DNA from: Dyadobacter pollutisoli
Lineage (GTDB): Bacteria; Bacteroidota; Bacteroidia; Cytophagales; Spirosomataceae
NCBI RefSeq assembly: GCF_026625565.1
Contig: NZ_CP112998.1
Coordinates: 4,218,501-4,282,500 of the forward strand
Direction: 5' to 3'
DNA length: 64,000 nucleotides
The notes under the pieces were generated by a model. It was not told the origin of the DNA. It was given only the letters and a program-made list of their open reading frames with translations, and made no database searches. Below, piece by piece: positions 52,784 through 61,237 of this stretch; position 1 is the first letter of the stretch, and the number at the start of each line of letters is the position of its first letter. A program made the translations under genes and the position numbers.

Positions 52784-55591
52784 CTATATAACCACGTTAA
52801 CTATACGTTTCGGAACCACGATCACCTTCCTGGCCGGGTTACCTTCCATCCATCGCTGAACGGTTTCATTCGCGAGCACTTCTTTTTCAATTTCCGAAGC
52901 AGGTGTATCCAATGCAAATGACAACGAAGCCCTTACTTTTCCATTGATCTGGATCGGATATTCAAAGACTGCGTCCACCACATATTGTTGCTCCCATTTC
53001 GGGAAATCAGCTTTGGAAACCATTCCTTTTTCATTACCCAATGCATCCCAAAGTTCTTCCGAAATATGAGGCGCATAAGGTGAAAGCAATATGATCAGCT
53101 CCTGCAAAACCGCCCTGCTCTGGCATTTCAAACTTCCCAGTTCATTGACACAAACCATGAAAGCACTTACAGCCGTGTTGAATGAGAAGTGTTCAATGTC
53201 TTCCTCAATCTTCTTGATCGTCTTATGCAGTATTTTCAGCTCCTCCGGCTTTGCAGCAACATCCTTCACCATCCATTGCCCGGCGTCATTGTAAAACAAC
53301 CGCCACAGCTTCCTGATAAAGCGATAAGTACCGTCGATTCCATTGGTATTCCATGGCTTTGCCTGATCCAATGGGCCTAAGAACATTTCGTACAACCGCA
53401 ATGTATCCGCACCGTAACGTTCAACGATATCGTCTGGGTTCACTACATTAAACTTGGATTTGGACATTTTTTCCACTTCCACGCCGCATATATACTTCCC
53501 GTCTTCCAGGATAAATTCTGCATTTTCACCTGCAATGTCCGGTCGCGTTGCTTTGAACTTGGCAACATCCAGCACATCGTTCTCCACAATGTTAACGTCA
53601 ACGTGCAATGCCGACACTTCATACTGCGACCGCAAACCTGCGCTTACGAAGACAGGTTTGCTATAATCGTCTCCTTTTACCCGGTACACAAAATTGCTGC
53701 GCCCCTGGATCATTCCCTGGTTGATCAGTTTCTTGAAAGGCTCTTCCTCGGGAACAAAGCCTCTGTCCTTCAAAAACTTGTTCCAAAAACGACTGTAAAG
53801 TAAATGTCCTGTCGCGTGTTCGGTGCCGCCGATGTACAAATCCACATCGCGCCAGTATTCGATCGCTTCCTTCGAAGCAAACTCACCCTCATTTTTAGGG
53901 TCCATATAGCGGTACCAGTACCAGCTGCTACCAGCCCAGCCCGGCATAGTGCTCAGCTCGTAACCATTCCCTGAGCCGTGCGCCCAATCCTGAGCCCGTC
54001 CTAACGGCGGCTCTCCGTTTTCAGTAGGCAAATATTTATCAACCTCAGGCAAATTCAGCGGCAACTCACTTTCCTCTAACAAATAAGGCAATGGCTGTCC
54101 GGTGCTGTCATTTTTATAATAAACCGGAACCGGCTCACCCCAATAACGCTGGCGGCTGAAAACCGCGTCACGCAACCGGTAATTGATCTTTCCTTTACCA
54201 ATACCTTTTTCTTCCAACCATTGGATCAGCACCTTATTAGCCTCGTGGAATGTCAAACCATTGATCATTCCCGAATTGATATAATGTCCTTCCTTGGTAG
54301 CGTCCGCCTGGGTTTCAGTTTCTTTTTGAGAATCCAGGATCGGTATGATAGGCAAGTCAAAATGCTTTGCGAAGTTCCAGTCACGTTGATCACCTGATGG
54401 CACAGCCATCACAGCTCCTGTTCCGTAACCCGCCAAAACGTAGTCAGCAATGTAAACAGGTACTTTCTCGCCATTAAATGGATTAATAGCAAATGCACCC
54501 GTAAATGCTCCCGAAACCGTTTTCACATCCGACATCCGGTCACGCTCCGATTTTTTCTGCGTCATCGCAATGTATGCATCGATATCGGCACGTTGTTCAG
54601 GCGTGGTAATGACGTCCACAAGCTCATGCTCGGGCGCAATTACCATAAATGTAACCCCGTAAATCGTGTCCACGCGGGTGGTAAAAACTTCAATATTTCC
54701 TTCTTGTCCGTCAATGGCGAATTTCACCAGCGCACCGACCGATCTTCCGATCCAGTTGCGTTGCTGCTCCTTCAATGAGTCGGTCCATTCCACAGTATCC
54801 AACCCGTCCAGCAAACGTTGTGCATAGGCATTAATGCGCATCATCCACTGTCGCATCAGTTTTTGAATAACAGGAAAGCCGCCGCGTTCAGAAACACCGT
54901 CCTTCACTTCATCATTGGAAAGCACAGAGCCAAGGCCCGGGCACCAGTTGACGGTCGCATCAGCAACGTAGGTCAGCCGGTATTTCAATGTCAATTTATA
55001 TTGCTCCTCTTCCGACCACGCATTCCATTCCTCGGCCGAAAAAACCGGGGTATCCTCGTCGCGGGGAGCATTGATTTTTTGATTTCCTTCTTTACTGAAT
55101 TTGTCCGTCAGCGTATCGATGGATTCAGCTTTGTCCGTATCGTTGTTGTACCAGCTGTTGAACAATTCTGCAAAAATCCATTGCGTCCATTTGTAATATC
55201 CAGGATCCGACGTCCGCACTTCCCGGTTCCAGTCGTAGCTGAGGCCCAGGTTTTTTAACTGTTCAATGTAGCGGGTAATGTTTTGCTCGGTAGTAATAGC
55301 AGGGTGCTGGCCAGTCTGGATCGCGTACTGCTCGGCAGGCAAGCCAAAGCTGTCGAATCCCATTGGATGCAACACATTGAATCCCTTTAATCTTTTATAA
55401 CGGGAATAAATATCCGAGGCAATGTATCCCAGCGGATGGCCAACATGCAGCCCTGCTCCCGAAGGATACGGAAACATATCCAACACATAATACTTCGGCA
55501 AAGCGGATTGGTTGGATACCTGGAAAGTACCGCTGCTCTGCCAGTAATCCTGCCACTTTTTTTCTATTTCCCGATGACTATATTCACTCAT
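52784..55591 (-). CDS. leuS: Leucyl-tRNA synthetase
   Basis: A 935-residue class I aminoacyl-tRNA synthetase charging tRNA-Leu. I chose the ATG at 55591 (MSEYSHREIEKKWQDYW) over an upstream in-frame start at 55654. The HIGH motif is HVGH in FPYPSGAGLHVGHP, the editing domain includes TFMVIAPEHELV and GTGAVMAVPSGDQRDW, and KMSKS is EKMSKSKFNVVNPDDIV. C-terminal anticodon-binding and tail domains are present. Single-gene unit with its own promoter candidate. Confidence 0.98.
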   Translation of the reverse strand: MSEYSHREIEKKWQDYWQSSGTFQVSNQSALPKYYVLDMFPYPSGAGLHVGHPLGYIASDIYSRYKRLKGFNVLHPMGFDSFGLPAEQYAIQTGQHPAITTEQNITRYIEQLKNLGLSYDWNREVRTSDPGYYKWTQWIFAELFNSWYNNDTDKAESIDTLTDKFSKEGNQKINAPRDEDTPVFSAEEWNAWSEEEQYKLTLKYRLTYVADATVNWCPGLGSVLSNDEVKDGVSERGGFPVIQKLMRQWMMRINAYAQRLLDGLDTVEWTDSLKEQQRNWIGRSVGALVKFAIDGQEGNIEVFTTRVDTIYGVTFMVIAPEHELVDVITTPEQRADIDAYIAMTQKKSERDRMSDVKTVSGAFTGAFAINPFNGEKVPVYIADYVLAGYGTGAVMAVPSGDQRDWNFAKHFDLPIIPILDSQKETETQADATKEGHYINSGMINGLTFHEANKVLIQWLEEKGIGKGKINYRLRDAVFSRQRYWGEPVPVYYKNDSTGQPLPYLLEESELPLNLPEVDKYLPTENGEPPLGRAQDWAHGSGNGYELSTMPGWAGSSWYWYRYMDPKNEGEFASKEAIEYWRDVDLYIGGTEHATGHLLYSRFWNKFLKDRGFVPEEEPFKKLINQGMIQGRSNFVYRVKGDDYSKPVFVSAGLRSQYEVSALHVDVNIVENDVLDVAKFKATRPDIAGENAEFILEDGKYICGVEVEKMSKSKFNVVNPDDIVERYGADTLRLYEMFLGPLDQAKPWNTNGIDGTYRFIRKLWRLFYNDAGQWMVKDVAAKPEELKILHKTIKKIEEDIEHFSFNTAVSAFMVCVNELGSLKCQSRAVLQELIILLSPYAPHISEELWDALGNEKGMVSKADFPKWEQQYVVDAVFEYPIQINGKVRASLSFALDTPASEIEKEVLANETVQRWMEGNPARKVIVVPKRIVNVVI

Positions 55592-55651
55592 ATCTTTTGT
55601 TCGTAACCCCGGTTTTATGTGTTCCGGCCCTTCATTTTTGTAAATCGACCG

Positions 55652-55659
55652 CAAAAATA
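55652..55659 (-). promoter_or_regulatory. Candidate -7 box of leuS
   Basis: TATTTTTG on the minus strand, about 60 bp before the chosen start; this also argues against the upstream start at 55654. Confidence 0.45.
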
Positions 55660-55836
55660 GCTTTTTTTGATTGCATAAAGGTTATTCAACTCCACATTAC
55701 CTATTTACGTTTTTTAAAACCGGTATTTTGTAGAAACAAATGCCCATTTAAACCGTTATCACTATCCTTTGAACACGGCATGGCTTTTGAATAGCAATGG
55801 CAATATCATTACAAATTCATTTTAATTCTGATTGCT

Positions 55837-56508
55837 ATGAAAAACATTATGATTGCGGTTTGTGCGTTACTGATTACGCATGCGGCGACGGCTCAATATG
55901 ATCCTGCTTTTCGCTTTGGCGTCAAGGCGGGTGCCAATTTATCGAACATCAATGGCAGCAATGACCTGTCTATCGTGCACAGTGGCAATGCTTTCAATTT
56001 TAAAGATAACGACAACCGATCGCTGGGTTTTGTGGGAGGTGTGTTTTTCAGATTTGGGAAAACGTTCTACATTCAGCCTGAATTGCTGCTTTCTCAAAAA
56101 GGGGGGAAATTCAATGTATATGAGGACGGGGTGCAGAATTCAGACGGAAAAGTAGATGTACGCTTCTCCAATCTGGACGTACCGGTACTTTTCGGTGTAC
56201 GTGTTGCGCGTTTTTTCAGGATAAATGTAGGCCCGGTTGCTTCACTAAGACTATCTAACAACGGCAAATTAGGTGATTCATTCGACGAAATTGCCGGTGA
56301 AAATTCAAATGCAGAATTCAAAAATCGCCTGGCATATGGCTATCAGGCTGGTGTTGGCGTCGACTTTGGAAGGCTGAGTGTGGATGTGCGGTACGAGGGT
56401 AATTTTACGGAAATTGCAAAAATCAATTTTGATAATGCAACCACTGCCCACCAATTCGGAAAGAAAGGAAATCTCTTCCAGGCAACATTGGGTTTCGCGA
56501 TTTTCTGA
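55837..56508 (+). CDS. Outer-membrane beta-barrel protein (PorT-like)
   Basis: A 223-residue exported protein (signal peptide to ATAQ, residue 19) with the start FRFGVKAGANLSN typical of PorT-family and OmpW-like eight-strand barrels. Alternating strands (GFVGGVFFRFGKTFYIQPELLLSQKGG in two parts, VRVARFFRINVGPVASLRLS, YGYQAGVGVDFGRLSVDVRY) end in TLGFAIF. Specific role unknown. Confidence 0.88.
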   Translation: MKNIMIAVCALLITHAATAQYDPAFRFGVKAGANLSNINGSNDLSIVHSGNAFNFKDNDNRSLGFVGGVFFRFGKTFYIQPELLLSQKGGKFNVYEDGVQNSDGKVDVRFSNLDVPVLFGVRVARFFRINVGPVASLRLSNNGKLGDSFDEIAGENSNAEFKNRLAYGYQAGVGVDFGRLSVDVRYEGNFTEIAKINFDNATTAHQFGKKGNLFQATLGFAIF

Positions 56509-56531
56509 CCTTTCATCGACAGAATCATTTC

Positions 56532-56570
56532 AAAGGCGGGACCTGCTAGTGAGCGGTTCCGCTTTTTGTT
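56532..56570 (+). terminator. Weak intrinsic terminator
   Basis: Imperfect stem AAAGGCGGGACC / GGTTCCGCTTT with a bulge, followed by a TTTTTGTTTT tract. Confidence 0.55.
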
Positions 56571-56603
56571 TTCGGTCTTGCCTGTGAATATGGTGGCGAT
56601 TTC

Positions 56604-56611
56604 TACTTTTG
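56604..56611 (+). promoter_or_regulatory. Candidate -7 box of the XRE regulator
   Basis: TACTTTTG, a match to TAnnTTTG, 62 bp before the GTG start; CTTG lies 23 bp upstream as a weak -33. Confidence 0.4.
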
Positions 56612-56673
56612 TGTTTCTTTAACTAAATTGCCTGTACGCAAATCCTCGCATCAGGCTCCCATCGAATAGCAAA

Positions 56674-58164
56674 GTGGCAATAAATACAGATAATGTAAGG
56701 TTGGTTTTTGGTTTAAAACTGAAACAACTCAGGCTTGATAAAGGAATGTCGCTTAGTGAACTTTCCCAGAAATCAGGGTTGTCCATTTCCTATATTAATG
56801 AAATAGAAAAAGGAAAAAAGTACCCCAAATCCGACAAAATCCTTGCACTGGCGGCCGCTATGGACGTAGATTATGACACGCTCGTGTCATTAAAACTCAG
56901 TAAAAGACTGGAACCCATTTCCGACCTGCTGAGCTCCAATATCCTGACCGAACTACCACTCGAACTTTTTGGAATAGACCCCGCAAACCTTTTGGAGATC
57001 CTTTCCGACGCGCCTATGAAGATCAGCGCGTTTGTGGGGACGCTCATTGAAATTGCCCGTAACTATAATATGTCGATCGAGAAATTCTATTTCTCTGCAC
57101 TCCGTACTTACCAGGAAATGCACGACAATTATTTTGAGGACATTGAAACAGAAGCCGAACGTTTTCTGACTGAAAATCAGGTCGCGCCCGAGCGGTTACT
57201 GGATGAAACTTATCTCGCCGAAATACTGAGGACCCGCTATAATTATGTGATTGAGAACATTAATGAAAGGCTTAATCCCGAATTTTCAAGCGTACGTTCC
57301 TTAACGATTACCAATAGTTCGGGAAGCCGGTTACTGATCAATATGCACCTGTCCTCCGTACAGCGGGCATTTATTTACGGCCGGGAGATCGGCTATCTTT
57401 ATCTGAACCTGAAAAACAGGCTGCATACCACTGCATTGGTGGAGGCTGAGTCGTTTGAGCAGCTATTGAACAACTTCAAAGCTTCTTACTTTGCCAGCGC
57501 TATTATCATTAAAAGAAGCTTGCTGGTACCGGCGATCGCTGATTTTTTTGCCCAAAAAACCTGGCAGCCTGAGAAATTGATCGACCTGATACACAACTTT
57601 AATACTACCCCGGAATCATTCTGCTACCGGCTCAGCAACATTCTGCCGCGCTATTTCGGGATTAACCAGATCTTTTTTTCGCGGTTTAATAATTTCGTCG
57701 GACAGAACCTTTTCGATATGACCAAGGAAATGCACATTTCGAGAAAGCATTATCCGCACACGGTCAGGGATGAACATTATTGCCGCAGGTGGGTCGCGCT
57801 CACGGTACTCAACGACCTTGCAGAGATCATCCAACACAAAGAACAGCCCCGGATACTTTGTAAAGCGCAAAAATCGACCTACATTGATACACAAGACCAA
57901 TACCTCGTCATCAGTTTTGCACAACCCATGTCGCCTACCCCGAATCTCAATGTGAGCGTTTCCATGGGCATTTACCTCGACGACCAGACCCGTGAAAAGC
58001 TCGCTTTTTTGCAAGATCCGCAGCTACCTTCCCGGGATGTGAACCAGACCTGTGAAAGATGTTCGCTTTTTGATTGCCGTGAACGCATTGCAGCTCCGGT
58101 GATTCTTCAGAAAAAGTTTAAAAATGAAGAATTGAGAAAAGCATTACGCAGAATGATCAACTAG
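56674..58164 (+). CDS. ScfR/RamB/PrpR-type XRE regulator of short-chain acyl metabolism
   Basis: A 496-residue transcription factor. Residues 8-66 form an XRE helix-turn-helix (LKQLRLDKGMSLSELSQKSG, SYINEIEKGKKYPKSDKIL). The long C-terminal part resembles the IrrE-like plus sensory domain of RamB and PrpR regulators, ending in a Cys cluster (TCERCSLFDCRERIAAP). Such proteins sense short-chain acyl-CoA and control acetate, glyoxylate or propionate genes; an acyl-CoA dehydrogenase is encoded 1.1 kb downstream. GTG start. Confidence 0.85.
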   Translation: MAINTDNVRLVFGLKLKQLRLDKGMSLSELSQKSGLSISYINEIEKGKKYPKSDKILALAAAMDVDYDTLVSLKLSKRLEPISDLLSSNILTELPLELFGIDPANLLEILSDAPMKISAFVGTLIEIARNYNMSIEKFYFSALRTYQEMHDNYFEDIETEAERFLTENQVAPERLLDETYLAEILRTRYNYVIENINERLNPEFSSVRSLTITNSSGSRLLINMHLSSVQRAFIYGREIGYLYLNLKNRLHTTALVEAESFEQLLNNFKASYFASAIIIKRSLLVPAIADFFAQKTWQPEKLIDLIHNFNTTPESFCYRLSNILPRYFGINQIFFSRFNNFVGQNLFDMTKEMHISRKHYPHTVRDEHYCRRWVALTVLNDLAEIIQHKEQPRILCKAQKSTYIDTQDQYLVISFAQPMSPTPNLNVSVSMGIYLDDQTREKLAFLQDPQLPSRDVNQTCERCSLFDCRERIAAPVILQKKFKNEELRKALRRMIN

Positions 58165-58319
58165 TATTATCTGAAACCGGTTGTGTGAATTTTATAAGTG
58201 CATGGGGGTTACGGATCAGTTAAATGTCTGTTAACAATGAGAATCAATTTTTCCCAATGAGGTTGAATTAAAAATTTCTTAGAAATTAGTGCAACTAAGT
58301 TTACGTTTCTCATCTCACT

Positions 58320-58327
58320 TATCTTTG
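58320..58327 (+). promoter_or_regulatory. Candidate -7 box of the hydroxylase gene
   Basis: TATCTTTG, 23 bp before the start codon; no convincing -33. Confidence 0.4.
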
Positions 58328-58349
58328 TAACTCATTTGAAAAGACTACT

Positions 58350-59309
58350 ATGCCCGGTACTTATGACTTTGAGGATCTACTTTTAAAGCTGTCCACACCG
58401 TTTTATCTGTTCCTGATCGGCCTGGAAATCTTTTTGACGTACCGAACTCATAGTGATGCGGAAACGCGGACATCCTACTCTTTCCGTGACAGCCTCACCA
58501 ATGCGCTTTTAATGCTTGTCAATGGCGGTATTGACCTTTTGTTCCGTGCAGTTTACGTCGGCATACTCATCTGGTTCTACCATTTCTCGATTATCTCCCC
58601 AATTGAAAATCCTTATACCTACTGGCTGCTTCTATTTCTGCTGGAAGACCTTGCATTTTACACATTGCATTACGTGGATCATCATTGCAGGCTTTTCTGG
58701 GCAGTGCATGTGACGCACCATTCTTCCGAGCATTTCAACCTGACCACCGGTTTCAGGTCGTCGGTCTTTCAGCCATTGTACCGTTTCGTGTATTTCATTC
58801 CATTGACATTGATCGGCTTCAATCCGGCCGATATCATCATTATGTACTCGCTGACACAGATTTACGGCATCATCGTGCATACGGAATATATCGGCAAGCT
58901 TGGCTGGCTGGAATACATTATGGTCACGCCATCGCACCATCGCGTGCATCACGCCAGTAATGTGCAGTATCTTGACAAAAACATGGGAATGTGCCTGATC
59001 ATCTGGGACCGCATTTTCGGGACTTTTCAGGAGGAATTGATCTCCGTTCCACCGCAGTACGGATTGACCAAGCCAATTGAAACGTCCGGTCTCAGACACA
59101 CGGTTTTTCACGAATGGGAGGAAATTGGAAAGGATTTCAGACAACCGGCACCATTAGCTACAAAACTCAAGTACCTGATGAAAGCACCCGGCTGGTCACC
59201 CGACGGATCGCGGCAAACCACAAAAGATCTGCAAAACAAATCCCTGCAAAATCCAGCGCCCGAAAGCCGACTGCCGATCGCCGGTCCGCCGACCGCCGAA
59301 GTCATTTAA
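58350..59309 (+). CDS. Sterol desaturase / fatty acid hydroxylase family protein
   Basis: A 319-residue integral-membrane di-iron enzyme. The histidine clusters are HYVDHH, HVTHHSSEH and HRVHH, with hydrophobic helices before and between them (LTLIGFNPADIIIMYSL). It would hydroxylate or desaturate a lipid; the substrate is unknown. The last 18 or so residues (PESRLPIAGPPTAEVI) are encoded by a GCCGA-type repeat and are unlike the family, so the C terminus seems to have been extended by the repeat. It overlaps the convergent dehydrogenase by 8 bp. Confidence 0.88.
   Translation: MPGTYDFEDLLLKLSTPFYLFLIGLEIFLTYRTHSDAETRTSYSFRDSLTNALLMLVNGGIDLLFRAVYVGILIWFYHFSIISPIENPYTYWLLLFLLEDLAFYTLHYVDHHCRLFWAVHVTHHSSEHFNLTTGFRSSVFQPLYRFVYFIPLTLIGFNPADIIIMYSLTQIYGIIVHTEYIGKLGWLEYIMVTPSHHRVHHASNVQYLDKNMGMCLIIWDRIFGTFQEELISVPPQYGLTKPIETSGLRHTVFHEWEEIGKDFRQPAPLATKLKYLMKAPGWSPDGSRQTTKDLQNKSLQNPAPESRLPIAGPPTAEVI
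59258..59303. repeat. GCCGA-type dispersed repeat, copy R5, inside a coding region
   Basis: GCCCGAAAGCCGACTGCCGA and following GCCGACCGCCGAAGTC, the same family as the repeats in the sulfur operon, covering the end of the hydroxylase reading frame. Confidence 0.7.
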
Positions 59310-60465
59310 AAGCCTGAATTCCTGTAATTTCTGCGCCTAGAATCAGCAAATGAATATCATGCGTCCCCTCGTAGGTGATAACCGATTCCAGGTTCATCAT
59401 GTGCCGCATAATGGGATAGTCGCCGGTAATGCCCATCGCACCCAGGATCTGCCGGCATTCTCTCGCCACATTTAATGCAGTCTGGACATTGTTCCGCTTA
59501 GCCATTGAAATTTGAGTGGTACTAGCTTTTCCTTCATTCATAAGCACGCCCAGTCTCCACGCAAGTAGCTGTGCCTTGGTAATTTCGGTGAGCATTTCCG
59601 CCAGTTTCCGTTGTGTGAGCTGAAAAGCGGCGATCGGTTTATCGAATTGAATCCGCTCTCCCGCGTACTTGACCGCAGTTTCATAGCAGTCCATTGCGGC
59701 GCCAATAGCGCCCCAGGCAATGCCATAGCGCGCCTTATCCAAACATTGCAACGGTGCTTTGAGACCGACGCCAAGTGGTAACAGGTTTGCTTCGGGAATG
59801 AATACCTGATCAAAAACCAGTTCGCCGGTAGCACTTGCCCGCAGTGACCATTTGCCATGTATTTCAGGCGTTGAAAAACCTTTCATCCCACGTTCCGCAA
59901 TCAATCCCTGAACCCTGCCATCGTCATTTCTTGCCCACACGACCGCAATGTCTGCGAATGGAGCATTGGAGATCCACATTTTAGAACCGTTCAGGATATA
60001 CCCACCTGCTGTTTTGGCAATGGTAGTTTTCATGCCGCCGGGATTCGAGCCATGATCAGGTTCTGTTAACCCAAAGCATCCCAGCAGTTCACCGGTAGCA
60101 AGTCCCGGAAGATATTTACGTTTTTGCTCCTCAGTACCGAACTGAAATATCGGCCACATAACCAGGGAGCTCTGCACCGAAACCGTAGACCGCATACCCG
60201 AATCGCCTCGTTCAATTTCCTGACACATGAGCCCATAACTAATGTAATCCAATCCGCCACCGCCATAGTCCAGCGGTATAGTCGGACCAAACACGCCCAG
60301 CTCGCCAAATTTCCTGATCAGATGCAGTGGAAATTCAGCCTTTTGGGCATAGTCTTCGATAATGGGTTTTATTTCCTTGTCGGAGAATTCCTTGATAGTA
60401 CTGGCGATGAGCCGCTGCTCAGCGGTCAGTAGGTCATTGATATTGAAGAAGTCGGTAGTGAGCAT
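59302..60465 (-). CDS. gcdH: Acyl-CoA dehydrogenase, glutaryl-CoA dehydrogenase-like
   Basis: A 387-residue FAD enzyme. The pattern RGDSGMRSTVSVQSSLVMWP, GCFGLTEPDHGSNPGGM, GSKMWISNAPFADIAVVWA, KWSLRASATGE and ARYGIAWGAIGAA follows glutaryl-CoA dehydrogenase closely, with catalytic Glu366 in TYEGTHD. The likely reaction is oxidative decarboxylation of glutaryl-CoA to crotonyl-CoA in lysine or tryptophan breakdown. The symbol is assigned by sequence likeness only. Confidence 0.9.
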   Translation of the reverse strand: MLTTDFFNINDLLTAEQRLIASTIKEFSDKEIKPIIEDYAQKAEFPLHLIRKFGELGVFGPTIPLDYGGGGLDYISYGLMCQEIERGDSGMRSTVSVQSSLVMWPIFQFGTEEQKRKYLPGLATGELLGCFGLTEPDHGSNPGGMKTTIAKTAGGYILNGSKMWISNAPFADIAVVWARNDDGRVQGLIAERGMKGFSTPEIHGKWSLRASATGELVFDQVFIPEANLLPLGVGLKAPLQCLDKARYGIAWGAIGAAMDCYETAVKYAGERIQFDKPIAAFQLTQRKLAEMLTEITKAQLLAWRLGVLMNEGKASTTQISMAKRNNVQTALNVARECRQILGAMGITGDYPIMRHMMNLESVITYEGTHDIHLLILGAEITGIQAFK

Positions 60466-60492
60466 GATATTCGAATGCAGAAAATGAATTCC

Positions 60493-60618
60493 TTATTTCT
60501 TCATTTTCTTTTCCGATAAACGCAGTGCAGTTTCAAGATCCACTGGTACTCCTCTTACAAAATCATTCAATTTCACATCATCAGGTATGGAAGGAACAAC
60601 GTATCTAGTCGTTTGCAT
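60493..60618 (-). CDS. BrnA-type antitoxin (short)
   Basis: About 41 residues from the ATG at 60618 (MQTTRYVVPSIPDDVKLNDF, then VRGVPVDLETALRLSEKKMKK), overlapping the end of the BrnT gene by 14 bp. The upstream longer frame lies inside brnT and is rejected. It is much shorter than typical BrnA and lacks a visible ribbon-helix-helix, so it may be a minimal partner. Confidence 0.6.
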   Translation of the reverse strand: MQTTRYVVPSIPDDVKLNDFVRGVPVDLETALRLSEKKMKK

Positions 60619-60886
60619 CTTCGTAATCTTGCTTTTCACTTTTCCTTGCAACCCGCGTTCCGATGATCCTAACTTTTCCATTTCTGATAATAAAATAAGA
60701 TGATAACAATCTGTTCCTGTTACTTTTCGCTATGCATAAGTAACGAATTTCCCGGGATCTTTGACTCATGATGACCAACTTTTTCGGATCGTCAAACATA
60801 CTTTCAGCCTCTACATTCTCGATCAGATGTTTGTCAACAGATTTCATTAGGTTACCACCGTCCCAATCGAATTTAAGAGGTGCCAT
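60605..60886 (-). CDS. brnT: BrnT-family ribonuclease toxin
   Basis: A 93-residue BrnT-like toxin. Family blocks are FDWDGGNLMKSVDKHLIENVEAESMF in two parts, then the beta region IRYLCIAKSNRNRLLSSYF and KVRIIGTRVARKSEKQDYE. ATG start at 60886. It precedes its short antitoxin, the usual brnT-brnA order. Confidence 0.88.
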   Translation of the reverse strand: MAPLKFDWDGGNLMKSVDKHLIENVEAESMFDDPKKLVIMSQRSREIRYLCIAKSNRNRLLSSYFIIRNGKVRIIGTRVARKSEKQDYEDAND

Positions 60887-60939
60887 TCTTTTGATTTAGT
60901 GTGTGTAATGTATCGGCGGTCAAAATTGACACAAGTCGA

Positions 60940-61152
60940 TCAGGCGTACATCAATTTCCCTTTGGGTTTGGGAATTTCTCTTCCCAATGCTTTGGCTGTT
61001 TCAATCCATTGATCGATTACAACTTGTACGTTCAACAAAGCCTCATTTTGTGTAGGACCATCCGCCATACAGCCAGGCAGTTCCGGTACTTCGACCACGA
61101 ATGTACTGTCCTCTTCGCTCCAATACATGATTAACTCGTATTTGCTATTCAT
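60940..61152 (-). CDS. HicB-family antitoxin-like protein, apparently orphan
   Basis: A 70-residue protein with the HicB partial RNase H-like fold (YELIMYWSEEDSTFVVEVPE, LPGCMADGPTQNEALLNVQ). No HicA frame is found on either side: downstream is brnT, and the 85 bp upstream to the next gene encodes no double-stranded RNA-binding HicA. It has no added DNA-binding domain, as in many short HicB proteins. Confidence 0.85.
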   Translation of the reverse strand: MNSKYELIMYWSEEDSTFVVEVPELPGCMADGPTQNEALLNVQVVIDQWIETAKALGREIPKPKGKLMYA

Positions 61153-61237
61153 AACTTACAAGTTTGTATTTCAAAATAATGCCTCTCACCTGCTTCACCT
61201 GATAAGGTTTAGCCTTGCTTCCATCAGGTTGAATATA

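Noticed and set aside
61153..61237. Short HicA gene upstream of hicB
   Set aside because: The minus-strand frames here are interrupted by a stop and do not contain the HicA fold residues.
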